64,000 nucleotides of DNA from Helicobacter pylori_CU (GTDB taxonomy: Bacteria > Campylobacterota > Campylobacteria > Campylobacterales > Helicobacteraceae), in NCBI RefSeq assembly GCF_000259235.1, contig NC_017733.1, positions 310,001 to 374,000 on the forward strand, written 5' to 3'. The first letter of the stretch is position 1. Each line of letters opens with the position of its first letter. Under the pieces are notes generated by a model, which did no database searches, had not been told where the DNA came from, and worked only from the letters and a program-made list of their open reading frames with translations. A program made the position numbers and the translations under genes. Shown piece after piece: positions 32,186 to 41,013 of this stretch.

Positions 32186-33889
32186 TTGGATTTAAAGGTA
32201 TTATTGCAACGGATTGTTGATTTTTTCATCAAACTCAATAAAAAGCAAAAAATCGCCCTGATCGCAGCCGGGGTTTTAATCACCGCCTTGCTTGTGTTTT
32301 TATTGCTCTATCCTTTTAAAGAAAAAGACTACGCGCAAGGGGGCTATGGGGTTTTATTTGAAAGATTGGATTCTAGCGATAACGCCTTAATCTTACAACA
32401 CCTCCAGCAAAACCAAATCCCTTATAAAGTCTTAAAAGATGACACCATTCTTGTCCCTAAAGATAAAGTGTATGAAGAAAGGATCACTCTAGCTTCTCAA
32501 GGGATCCCTAAAACGAGTAAAGTGGGCTTTGAAATCTTTGACACTAAAGACTTTGGGGCGACTGATTTTGATCAGAATATCAAACTCATTCGCGCCATTG
32601 AGGGGGAATTGTCGCGCACGATTGAAAGTTTAAACCCCATTCTTAAAGCCAATGTACATATTGCAATCCCTAAAGACAGCGTGTTTGTGGCTAAAGAAGT
32701 CCCTCCTAGCGCTTCAGTGATGCTCAAGCTTAAGCCTGACATGAAGCTTTCACCCACTCAAATTTTAGGGATTAAAAATTTAATCGCTGCAGCTGTGCCT
32801 AAACTCACGATAGAAAACGTGAAAATCGTGAATGAAAACGGCGAATCAATAGGCGAGGGCGATATACTAGAAAACTCCAAAGAATTAGCCCTAGAGCAAT
32901 TGCATTACAAACAAAATTTTGAAAACATTTTAGAAAATAAGATCGTCAATATTTTAGCCCCTATTGTGGGGGGTAAAAACAAGGTGGTCGCAAGGGTCAA
33001 TGCGGAGTTTGATTTCAGCCAAAAGAAAAGCACCAAAGAGACTTTTGATCCCAATAATGTCGTAAGGAGCGAGCAAAATTTAGAAGAAAAAAAAGAAGGC
33101 GCTCCTAAAAAACAAGTCGGCGGTGTGCCTGGAGTTGTGAGCAATATCGGGCCTGTGCAAGGATTGAAGGACAATAAAGAGCCAGAAAAATACGAAAAAT
33201 CTCAAAACACGACCAATTATGAAGTGGGTAAAACCATTAGCGAGATTAAGGGCGAGTTTGGCACTTTAGTGCGTTTGAATGCAGCGGTTGTGGTGGATGG
33301 CAGGTATAAAATCGCGCTTAAAGACGGGGCAAACGCTTTAGAATACGAGCCTTTGAGCGATGAATCGCTTAAAAAAATCAACGCTCTGGTGAAACAGGCC
33401 ATTGGCTATAACCAAAATAGAGGCGATGATGTGGCGGTGAGTAATTTTGAATTTAACCCTATGGCACCTGTGATTGATAACGCTACTTTGAGCGAAAAAA
33501 TCATGCACAAAACTCAAAAAATATTAGGTTCATTCACGCCTTTAATCAAGTATATTTTAGTGTTTATAGTGCTATTTATTTTCTATAAAAAAGTGATTGT
33601 GCCTTTCAGCGAACGCATGCTGGAAGTAGTGCCTGATGAAGATAAGGAAGTGAAATCCATGTTTGAAGAAATGGATGAAGAAGAAGATGAATTGAACAAA
33701 CTGGGCGATTTGAGGAAAAAAGTAGAAGATCAATTAGGGCTTAATGCAACCTTTAGCGAAGAAGAAGTAAGATACGAAATTATCTTAGAAAAGATTAGAG
33801 GGACCCTTAAAGAGCGCCCTGATGAAATCGCCACGCTCTTTAAACTCTTAATCAAAGATGAAATCTCTTCAGACAGTGCGAAAGGTTAA
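32186..33889 (+). CDS. fliF: Flagellar MS-ring protein FliF
   Basis: This 567-residue inner-membrane protein builds the MS ring. There is an N-terminal membrane helix (about 24-44), a periplasmic ring-building motif region (FERLDSSDNALILQHLQQNQIPYKV), a second helix (about 450-470) and a C-terminal cytosolic FliG-binding tail ending in EIATLFKLLIKDE. The start is TTG at 32186. First of a fliF-fliG-fliH cluster followed directly by dxs and lepA. Confidence 0.94.
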   Translation: MDLKVLLQRIVDFFIKLNKKQKIALIAAGVLITALLVFLLLYPFKEKDYAQGGYGVLFERLDSSDNALILQHLQQNQIPYKVLKDDTILVPKDKVYEERITLASQGIPKTSKVGFEIFDTKDFGATDFDQNIKLIRAIEGELSRTIESLNPILKANVHIAIPKDSVFVAKEVPPSASVMLKLKPDMKLSPTQILGIKNLIAAAVPKLTIENVKIVNENGESIGEGDILENSKELALEQLHYKQNFENILENKIVNILAPIVGGKNKVVARVNAEFDFSQKKSTKETFDPNNVVRSEQNLEEKKEGAPKKQVGGVPGVVSNIGPVQGLKDNKEPEKYEKSQNTTNYEVGKTISEIKGEFGTLVRLNAAVVVDGRYKIALKDGANALEYEPLSDESLKKINALVKQAIGYNQNRGDDVAVSNFEFNPMAPVIDNATLSEKIMHKTQKILGSFTPLIKYILVFIVLFIFYKKVIVPFSERMLEVVPDEDKEVKSMFEEMDEEEDELNKLGDLRKKVEDQLGLNATFSEEEVRYEIILEKIRGTLKERPDEIATLFKLLIKDEISSDSAKG

Positions 33890-33901
33890 AAAAGGTTAAA
33901 A

Positions 33902-34933
33902 ATGGCAACCAAGCTTACCCCCAAACAAAAGGCTCAATTAGACGAGCTTTCCATGAGTGAAAAAATCGCTATTTTACTCATTCAGGTGGGCGAAGACACC
34001 ACAGGTGAGATTTTAAGGCATTTAGACATTGACTCCATTACAGAGATTTCTAAGCAAATCGTGCAATTAAACGGCACAGACAAGCAAATTGGCGCGGCGG
34101 TTTTAGAGGAATTTTTTGCGATTTTTCAGTCTAACCAATACATCAATACCGGCGGTTTAGAATATGCTAGAGAGCTTTTAACCAGGACTTTAGGGAGCGA
34201 AGAAGCTAAAAAAGTGATGGACAAACTCACTAAAAGCTTGCAAACGCAAAAAAACTTCGCTTATTTAGGCAAAATCAAGCCCCAACAACTCGCTGATTTC
34301 ATCATTAACGAACACCCTCAAACCATTGCCTTGATTTTAGCCCACATGGAAGCCCCTAATGCGGCTGAGACTTTGAGCTATTTCCCTGATGAAATGAAAG
34401 CCGAGATTTCTATTAGAATGGCGAATTTAGGCGAAATATCGCCCCAAGTGGTTAAAAGGGTTTCCACGGTGTTAGAAAACAAACTAGAATCGCTCACTAG
34501 CTATAAAATTGAAGTGGGCGGCTTGAGAGCGGTGGCTGAAATCTTTAACCGCTTGGGTCAAAAGAGCGCTAAAACCACGCTCGCTCGCATTGAAAGCGTG
34601 GATAACAAACTCGCCGGCGCGATTAAAGAGATGATGTTCACTTTTGAAGACATTGTGAAATTGGATAATTTCGCCATCAGAGAGATTTTGAAAGTAGCGG
34701 ACAAAAAAGACTTGTCTTTAGCCTTAAAAACTTCCACGAAAGATTTAACCGATAAATTCTTAAACAACATGAGCAGTAGGGCTGCAGAGCAATTTGTAGA
34801 AGAAATGCAATATTTAGGGGCGGTTAAAATCAAAGATGTGGATGTGGCCCAAAGAAAGATCATTGAAATCGTGCAGAGCTTGCAAGAAAAAGGCGTGATT
34901 CAAACCGGTGAAGAGGAAGATGTCATTGAATAG
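33902..34933 (+). CDS. fliG: Flagellar motor switch protein FliG
   Basis: This 343-residue C-ring protein transmits torque. N, middle and C domains are present, with an EHPQTIALILAHM motif in the middle domain and the C-terminal charged torque helix region (KDLSLALKTSTKDLTDKFLNNMSSRAAEQ). The ATG is 12 bp after the fliF stop; the 3' end overlaps fliH by 14 bp. Confidence 0.96.
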   Translation: MATKLTPKQKAQLDELSMSEKIAILLIQVGEDTTGEILRHLDIDSITEISKQIVQLNGTDKQIGAAVLEEFFAIFQSNQYINTGGLEYARELLTRTLGSEEAKKVMDKLTKSLQTQKNFAYLGKIKPQQLADFIINEHPQTIALILAHMEAPNAAETLSYFPDEMKAEISIRMANLGEISPQVVKRVSTVLENKLESLTSYKIEVGGLRAVAEIFNRLGQKSAKTTLARIESVDNKLAGAIKEMMFTFEDIVKLDNFAIREILKVADKKDLSLALKTSTKDLTDKFLNNMSSRAAEQFVEEMQYLGAVKIKDVDVAQRKIIEIVQSLQEKGVIQTGEEEDVIE

Positions 34934-35696
34934 CCGTAAAAACTTGATCCAAAAAGATCATTTGAATAAGCATGACATTCAAAAATACGAATTTAAGAGC
35001 ATGGCAAATTTACCTCCTAAAACTAATCCTAATGGCGCGTCTTTAGAAACGCCTAACCTAGAAGAGCCTTTGGAAAAAAAAGCGATAGAAAACGATTTGA
35101 TTGATTGCTTATTAAAAAAAACCGATGAGCTTTCAAGCCATTTAGTGAAATTGCAAATGCAATTTGAAAAAGCCCAAGAAGAGAGCAAAGCTTTGATTGA
35201 AAACGCTAAAAACGACGGCTATAAAATCGGCTTTAAAGAGGGCGAAGAAAAAATGCGTAACGAACTCACTCACAGCGTGAATGAAGAAAAGAACCAGCTT
35301 TTGCATGCGATCACGGCTTTAGATGAAAAAATGAAAAAATCAGAAGATCATTTAATGGCTTTAGAAAAGGAGTTGAGTGCGATTGCGATAGATATCGCTA
35401 AAGAAGTGATCCTTAAAGAAGTGGAAGATAGTAGCCAAAAAGTGGCCCTTGCTTTGGCTGAAGAGCTTTTAAAAAACGTTTTAGACGCAACGGATATTCA
35501 TTTAAAAGTCAATCCTTTGGATTACCCTTATTTAAACGAGCGTTTGCAAAACGCTTCCAAAATCAAATTAGAGAGCAATGAGGCCATTTCTAAAGGAGGC
35601 GTTATGATCACTAGCTCTAACGGGAGCCTTGATGGGAATTTAATGGAGCGCTTTAAAACGCTCAAAGAAAGCGTGTTGGAAAATTTTAAGGTGTGA
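34920..35696 (+). CDS. fliH: Flagellar export apparatus regulator FliH
   Basis: This 258-residue protein holds the export ATPase FliI. Visible are an N-terminal variable part, a central glycine-spaced coiled coil (GYKIGFKEGEEK) and a C-terminal FliH/V-ATPase E-like domain (EVILKEVEDSSQKVALALAEELLKNVL). ATG at 34920 (MSLNSRKN) was chosen; the frame extends to a GTG at 34908 but the 258-residue form matches the known H. pylori length. It overlaps both fliG and dxs. Confidence 0.9.
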   Translation: MSLNSRKNLIQKDHLNKHDIQKYEFKSMANLPPKTNPNGASLETPNLEEPLEKKAIENDLIDCLLKKTDELSSHLVKLQMQFEKAQEESKALIENAKNDGYKIGFKEGEEKMRNELTHSVNEEKNQLLHAITALDEKMKKSEDHLMALEKELSAIAIDIAKEVILKEVEDSSQKVALALAEELLKNVLDATDIHLKVNPLDYPYLNERLQNASKIKLESNEAISKGGVMITSSNGSLDGNLMERFKTLKESVLENFKV

Positions 35697-37549
35697 TTTT
35701 GCAAAATAAAACTTTTGATTTAAACCCTAATGATATTGCAGGCTTGGAGTTGGTGTGTCAAACGCTAAGGAATCGTATTTTAGAAGTGGTGAGTGCTAAT
35801 GGGGGGCATTTAAGCTCTTCTTTGGGGGCTGTGGAGCTGATTGTGGGCATGCATGCCTTATTTGATTGCCAGAAAAACCCTTTTATTTTTGACACTTCGC
35901 ACCAGGCTTACGCTCACAAGCTCTTAACCGGGCGCTTTGAAAGCTTTAGCACTTTAAGGCAATTTAAAGGTTTGAGCGGCTTTACTAAACCCAGCGAGAG
36001 CGCATACGATTATTTCATCGCTGGGCATAGCTCCACTTCGGTGTCTATAGGCGTGGGGGTGGCTAAAGCTTTTTGTCTGAAACAAGCGTTAGGCATGCCT
36101 ATCGCTTTATTAGGCGATGGGAGTATTAGCGCAGGGATTTTTTATGAAGCCTTAAACGAACTGGGCGATAGGAAATACCCCATGATCATGATTTTGAACG
36201 ATAATGAAATGAGTATCAGCACGCCTATTGGCGCTTTATCCAAAGCCCTTAGCCAGCTGATGAAAGGCCCATTTTACCAGTCTTTCCGCTCTAAAGTTAA
36301 AAAAATCTTAAGCACCTTACCTGAAAGCGTGAATTACTTAGCGAGTCGTTTTGAAGAATCTTTTAAACTCATCACCCCGGGCGTGTTTTTTGAAGAACTA
36401 GGCATTAACTATATAGGGCCTATTAACGGGCATGATTTGAATGCGATTATTGAAACCTTGAAATTAGCCAAAGAGCTTAAAGAGCCGGTGCTAATCCATG
36501 CGCAAACCTTAAAGGGCAAAGGCTATAAAATCGCTGAAGGGCGCTATGAAAAATGGCATGGGGTAGGGCCTTTTGATTTGGATACCGGCTTGTCTAAAAA
36601 ATCCAAAAGCGCGATTTTATCGCCCACTGAAGCGTATTCTAACACCCTTTTAGAATTAGCCAAGAAAGATGAAAAAATCGTAGGCGTAACTGCGGCGATG
36701 CCTAGCGGTACAGGATTAGACAAGCTCATTGACGCTTACCCTTTGCGCTTTTTTGATGTCGCTATCGCTGAACAACACGCCTTAACTTCCAGCAGCGCTA
36801 TGGCTAAAGAGGGGTTTAAACCTTTTGTGAGTATCTATTCTACTTTTTTGCAAAGGGCTTATGATTCCATTGTGCATGACGCTTGCATTTCTAGCCTACC
36901 GATTAAATTGGCCATTGACAGGGCTGGGATTGTGGGCGAAGATGGCGAGACGCACCAAGGACTTTTAGACGTGTCGTATTTGCGCTCTATCCCTAACATG
37001 GTCATTTTTGCCCCACGAGATAATGAGACTTTAAAAAACGCCGTGCGTTTTGCTAATGAGCATGATTCAAGCCCTTGCGCGTTCCGCTACCCTAGGGGGT
37101 CGTTTGCACTAAAAGAGGGAGTTTTTGAGCCTAGCGGTTTTGTTTTAGGCCAAAGCGAATTGTTGAAAAAAGAGGGCGAAATTTTACTCATAGGCTATGG
37201 TAATGGCGTGGGGCGGGCGCATTTGGTCCAACTGGCTTTAAAAGAAAAAAACATAGAATGCGCGCTTTTGGATCTCAGGTTTTTAAAGCCCTTGGATCCA
37301 AATTTAAGCGCGATTATTGCCCCTTATCAAAAGCTCTATGTTTTTAGCGATAATTACAAGCTTGGGGGGGTGGCTAGCGCGATTTTAGAGTTTTTGAGCG
37401 AACAAAATATTTTAAAGCCTGTTAAAAGCTTTGAAATCATGGATGAATTTATCATGCATGGGAACACCGCTTTAGTGGAAAAATCCTTAGGTTTAGACAC
37501 AGAGAGTTTGACTGACGCTATTTTAAAAGATTTAGGACAAGAGAGATGA
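35693..37549 (+). CDS. dxs: 1-deoxy-D-xylulose-5-phosphate synthase
   Basis: This 618-residue TPP enzyme starts the MEP isoprenoid pathway from pyruvate and glyceraldehyde-3-phosphate. The TPP motif LLGDGSISAG...LNDNEMSIS is near 145-180; later come VAIAEQHALTSSSAMA and FQ/YR-type pyrimidine-domain motifs (DRAGIVGEDGETHQG). The start is GTG overlapping the fliH stop by 4 bp. It lies between flagellar genes and lepA in one transcription unit. Confidence 0.95.
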   Translation: MILQNKTFDLNPNDIAGLELVCQTLRNRILEVVSANGGHLSSSLGAVELIVGMHALFDCQKNPFIFDTSHQAYAHKLLTGRFESFSTLRQFKGLSGFTKPSESAYDYFIAGHSSTSVSIGVGVAKAFCLKQALGMPIALLGDGSISAGIFYEALNELGDRKYPMIMILNDNEMSISTPIGALSKALSQLMKGPFYQSFRSKVKKILSTLPESVNYLASRFEESFKLITPGVFFEELGINYIGPINGHDLNAIIETLKLAKELKEPVLIHAQTLKGKGYKIAEGRYEKWHGVGPFDLDTGLSKKSKSAILSPTEAYSNTLLELAKKDEKIVGVTAAMPSGTGLDKLIDAYPLRFFDVAIAEQHALTSSSAMAKEGFKPFVSIYSTFLQRAYDSIVHDACISSLPIKLAIDRAGIVGEDGETHQGLLDVSYLRSIPNMVIFAPRDNETLKNAVRFANEHDSSPCAFRYPRGSFALKEGVFEPSGFVLGQSELLKKEGEILLIGYGNGVGRAHLVQLALKEKNIECALLDLRFLKPLDPNLSAIIAPYQKLYVFSDNYKLGGVASAILEFLSEQNILKPVKSFEIMDEFIMHGNTALVEKSLGLDTESLTDAILKDLGQER

Positions 37550-39360
37550 AAGAAAAGACGCCTACGCCGATGAAAAATATCCGCAATTTTTCCATTATCG
37601 CTCACATTGACCATGGTAAAAGCACTTTAGCGGATTGTTTGATTTCTGAATGCAACGCTATCAGCAACAGAGAGATGACGAGCCAGGTGATGGACACTAT
37701 GGATATTGAAAAAGAAAGGGGTATTACGATTAAGGCTCAAAGCGTGCGCTTGAATTACACTTTTAAGGGGGAGGATTATGTTTTAAACCTCATTGACACC
37801 CCAGGGCATGTGGATTTTAGCTATGAAGTGTCTCGCTCTTTGTGTTCGTGCGAAGGGGCGTTATTGGTGGTGGATGCCACTCAAGGCGTGGAAGCGCAAA
37901 CCATTGCAAACACTTATATCGCTTTAGATAACAATTTAGAAATTTTACCGGTGATCAATAAAATTGATTTGCCTAATGCGAATGTTTTGGAAGTCAAACA
38001 GGATATAGAAGACACGATAGGGATTGATTGCTCTAGCGCTAATGAAGTGAGTGCTAAAGCTAAGCTAGGCATTAAAGATTTGTTAGAAAAGATCATTACG
38101 ACCATTCCTGCCCCTAGCGGTGATCCTAACGCTCCTTTAAAAGCGCTCATTTATGATTCATGGTTTGACAATTATTTAGGGGCGTTAGCGTTGGTGCGTA
38201 TCATGGATGGGAGTATCAACACAGAGCAAGAAATTTTAGTGATGGGGACGGGTAAAAAACATGGCGTTTTAGGGCTATACTACCCCAACCCTTTGAAAAA
38301 AATCCCTACCAAGAGTTTAGAATGCGGCGAGATTGGTATTGTGAGTTTGGGGCTAAAGAGCGTTACTGATATTGCGGTGGGCGATACGCTCACAGACGCT
38401 AAAAACCCTACCCCTAAACCCATTGAGGGCTTTATACCGGCCAAACCCTTTGTTTTTGCGGGGCTTTACCCTATAGAAACGGATAGGTTTGAAGATTTAA
38501 GAGAAGCGCTATTGAAGCTCCAGCTTAACGATTGTGCTTTAAATTTTGAGCCTGAAAGCTCGGTAGCGCTTGGCTTTGGCTTTAGGGTGGGCTTTTTAGG
38601 GTTATTGCACATGGAAGTGATTAAAGAAAGGCTGGAGAGGGAATTTGGCCTTAACTTAATCGCTACCGCTCCTACGGTGGTGTATGAAGTGCATTTGACG
38701 GATAATAGCATCAAATACGTTCAAAACCCTAGCGAATTGCCCCCTGAAAACCATATCGCTTGCATCAAAGAGCCTTTTGTGAGAGCGACGATTATCACGC
38801 CGAGCGAATTTTTGGGTAATTTAATGCAGTTATTGAACAATAAAAGAGGCATTCAAGAAAAAATGGAATATTTGAATCAGTCTCGTGTCATACTCACTTA
38901 TTCCTTGCCGAGCAATGAAATTGTGATGGATTTTTATGACAAGCTCAAATCTTGCACGAAAGGGTATGCGAGCTTTGATTATGAGCCTATAGAAAACAGA
39001 GAGGCTCATTTAGTGAAGTTAGATGTGAGGGTGGCAGGCGATGTGGTGGATGCGCTTTCTATCATTATAGATAAAAATAAGGCGTATGAAAAGGGGCGAG
39101 CTTTAGTGGAAACGATGAAAGAGCTTATCCCAAGACAGCTTTTTGAAGTCGCTATCCAAGCGAGCGTGGGGAATAAAATCATCGCCAGAGAGACGATCAA
39201 ATCTGTCGGTAAGAATGTAACGGCTAAGTGCTATGGGGGCGATATTACACGAAAAAGAAAACTCTTAGAAAAGCAAAAAGAGGGCAAGAAACGCATGAAG
39301 GCTATCGGTAAAGTGGAACTTCCCCAAGAAGCGTTTTTAGCGATATTAAAGATTGATTAG
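37546..39360 (+). CDS. lepA: Elongation factor 4 (LepA)
   Basis: This 604-residue translational GTPase can back-translocate ribosomes. The G domain has AHIDHGKSTLADCL, a switch I with DIEKERGITIKAQ, DTPGHVDF and NKIDLPNA; the C-terminal domain specific to LepA (GGDITRKRKLLEKQKEGKKRMK) is complete. The first ATG at 37546 overlaps dxs (ATGA) and has an AGGA upstream; a second ATG at 37570 (MKNIRNFSI) gives the 596-residue form usually quoted. Confidence 0.96.
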   Translation: MKEKTPTPMKNIRNFSIIAHIDHGKSTLADCLISECNAISNREMTSQVMDTMDIEKERGITIKAQSVRLNYTFKGEDYVLNLIDTPGHVDFSYEVSRSLCSCEGALLVVDATQGVEAQTIANTYIALDNNLEILPVINKIDLPNANVLEVKQDIEDTIGIDCSSANEVSAKAKLGIKDLLEKIITTIPAPSGDPNAPLKALIYDSWFDNYLGALALVRIMDGSINTEQEILVMGTGKKHGVLGLYYPNPLKKIPTKSLECGEIGIVSLGLKSVTDIAVGDTLTDAKNPTPKPIEGFIPAKPFVFAGLYPIETDRFEDLREALLKLQLNDCALNFEPESSVALGFGFRVGFLGLLHMEVIKERLEREFGLNLIATAPTVVYEVHLTDNSIKYVQNPSELPPENHIACIKEPFVRATIITPSEFLGNLMQLLNNKRGIQEKMEYLNQSRVILTYSLPSNEIVMDFYDKLKSCTKGYASFDYEPIENREAHLVKLDVRVAGDVVDALSIIIDKNKAYEKGRALVETMKELIPRQLFEVAIQASVGNKIIARETIKSVGKNVTAKCYGGDITRKRKLLEKQKEGKKRMKAIGKVELPQEAFLAILKID

Positions 39361-39374
39361 GGCGTTTAGCTTCT

Positions 39375-40133
39375 ATGGCAAAACATAGAAATTATGAAAT
39401 TTTAAATCTCATAGGCTATGCTTTGGCAAAATTTGATAATGACTTTATTAAAGAATTTGGTTTTTCTACTAAAAACGCTTTTTTTGAATATTGTGTCCAA
39501 ATCGGCCTAGCTGACACGATTGGTGTTATCAAAAATCGTATGGATTTATTTGATTATTTTTTTCCCAACAAACGCAAAGGTTGGTGGCAAAAAGGCGATA
39601 CATATATCCATAGAAAATTATGGATTGATAGCTTGTTTAAAGATGAAGACGCTAAAGGTTTTAGCCATATTGTGAAATGGTTTTTGCAAGAACAATACGG
39701 AATCAAAGATTTAGGCATTACCCCTAACGCTTACCTTAAAACCCGCTATAAAAGCATGCAAGAAACGGGTTTAGAAGCCGAATTGTATTTTTTAAACCAC
39801 TATAAAAATATAGAAGTGTTTTCTTGTGGGAGTTTAAAAGACATGCGTCTTTTTGGCGATGGGTATGATTTCTATATTCAAACCAACAAGCAGGCGTTTT
39901 TAGTGGAAGTTAAGGGGATTAGAGAAAAGCAAGGGGCATTGAGATTGACTCAAAAAGAATACGATCAAGTGCAAGCGTATAGCCATGATTATGTGCTTGT
40001 AGTGGTATTGAATTTGAGTGAGAAACCCTATCTTTTATCTGTTGTTAATCCTTTAGAGCGTTTAGAGTTTAAGGCATGCGAGAGAAAGCAAAAAAGCATT
40101 TTAGAATACCACTTAGTAGGGCAAATAAAATAA
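39375..40133 (+). CDS. DUF3883-type nuclease-like protein (NO VEIN C-terminal domain)
   Basis: This 252-residue protein has a helical N-terminal half (1-130) and a C-terminal domain with TGLEAELYFL, GDGYDF (Asp165) and FLVEVKGIRE (Glu178-Val179-Lys180), followed by LRLTQKEYDQVQAY. This is the D...ExK pattern of PD-(D/E)xK nucleases as seen in the DUF3883 family, which is common in defence and restriction islands. No transposase or methylase is next to it. It lies 14 bp after lepA, followed by gene debris. Confidence 0.75.
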   Translation: MAKHRNYEILNLIGYALAKFDNDFIKEFGFSTKNAFFEYCVQIGLADTIGVIKNRMDLFDYFFPNKRKGWWQKGDTYIHRKLWIDSLFKDEDAKGFSHIVKWFLQEQYGIKDLGITPNAYLKTRYKSMQETGLEAELYFLNHYKNIEVFSCGSLKDMRLFGDGYDFYIQTNKQAFLVEVKGIREKQGALRLTQKEYDQVQAYSHDYVLVVVLNLSEKPYLLSVVNPLERLEFKACERKQKSILEYHLVGQIK

Positions 40134-40372
40134 CTTTGAATTTTACAGGAGGCTATAGGAGTGGGGTTCAAATTGATAGGAATGCCCCTAAACGCACTTA
40201 CAAATACACCAAAAAAGATTGCGATTTGATTTTAGGGATAGACACTCGCACGAGCGAATGCTATATTATCCCTATTGAAGACACACAAGAATGGGGCAAC
40301 ACAAAGAGCTTGTCGCAACTCTAACACTATAAAGAGAATTGGCAAATTTTGATTGACTTGGCGTTGGAGTAA
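40133..40372 (+). pseudogene. Fragment of a PD-(D/E)xK nuclease (PDDEXK_5-like), interrupted
   Basis: The frame encodes the C-terminal part of an intron/restriction-type PD-(D/E)xK nuclease: TGGYRSGVQ, then YTKKDCDLILGIDTRTSECYIIPIED, a pattern seen in the PDDEXK_5 (group I intron endonuclease-like) family. A TAA at 40322-40324 interrupts the frame, after which the same frame continues with HYKENWQILIDLALE to a stop at 40370-40372. The N-terminal catalytic half is missing. The frame upstream overlaps the previous gene out of phase and is not meaningful. Confidence 0.55.
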
Positions 40373-40429
40373 AAATATAAAATCACATTTATAAATAAGA
40401 AAAAAGATCCCTTTAGATAGGGTGTTGGT

Positions 40430-40800
40430 TATGCTAAAAAGGCACAATCAAATTAGAAAAGAATGACTTGCTCTTAAACCCTAATTTAGTGGAAGCAGAA
40501 AGAAAATTTTTACAAGCTTTTAAAATGGCTCTATCTTAAAATGAACGCTGATAGTCAAGTGGGTAATCAAAAAGCTTGATTGGGGCAATAAAAACATTAA
40601 GGGAATTAGAGACCAAGCCGACACTCTCTAACCATTACAGAGACGGCATCAACTATAGCGTCTCAAACCTTAATGAGATTAGATCTTATCACAAACGAGC
40701 TTAAAACACAAGAACCATAACAAGAAAAATGGGGGCGTTTGCTTACAGAATACCACAAAAAAGAGCGTTTTAAACAACAAACGAAATAATAAATAATTAA
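40430..40800 (+). pseudogene. Multi-frame gene debris
   Basis: Short coding-like pieces in different frames: 40438-40539 (KLEKNDLLLNPNLVEAERKF, then stop), about 40594-40700 (ELETKPTLSNHYRDGINYSV, then stop), and about 40730-40790 (KWGRLLTEYHKKERFKQQTK). None has a start codon with ribosome site. This looks like one or more decayed genes; the family is not recognised. Confidence 0.4.
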
Positions 40801-41013
40801 AATTGAATTATTGTTGAATAGTTAGCAACTATAAAGAGAAGCTTGCGTTACCGTCTACTTTGCAAGCGATTACAAAAGAAAAGGCATTTAATTCTTTAAA
40901 CTCTTTTAAAACTAATGCTATACAAAAAAGATTAACAAGGCTTTTAAAAAAGCGTTATTAGGGAGTTAGGGTATCGCAAAAACCCTCCTATGAATTTTAA
41001 AATCGCCAAAAGT
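40801..41013. other. AT-rich gene-free stretch at the rearrangement junction
   Basis: No gene, RNA or strong terminator could be seen between the debris and the flgG paralogue. It contains runs such as AATAATAAATAATTAAAATT just upstream. Confidence 0.4.

Noticed and set aside
37362..37370. G7 run in dxs as a phase-variation site
   Set aside because: Seven G in a housekeeping gene is short and similar runs occur in obg and ftsK; no sign of switching.
40076..40132. Start of the nuclease-fragment frame overlapping the DUF3883 gene
   Set aside because: This part is read out of phase with a conserved gene end and shows no nuclease similarity; the remnant was taken to begin near 40133.
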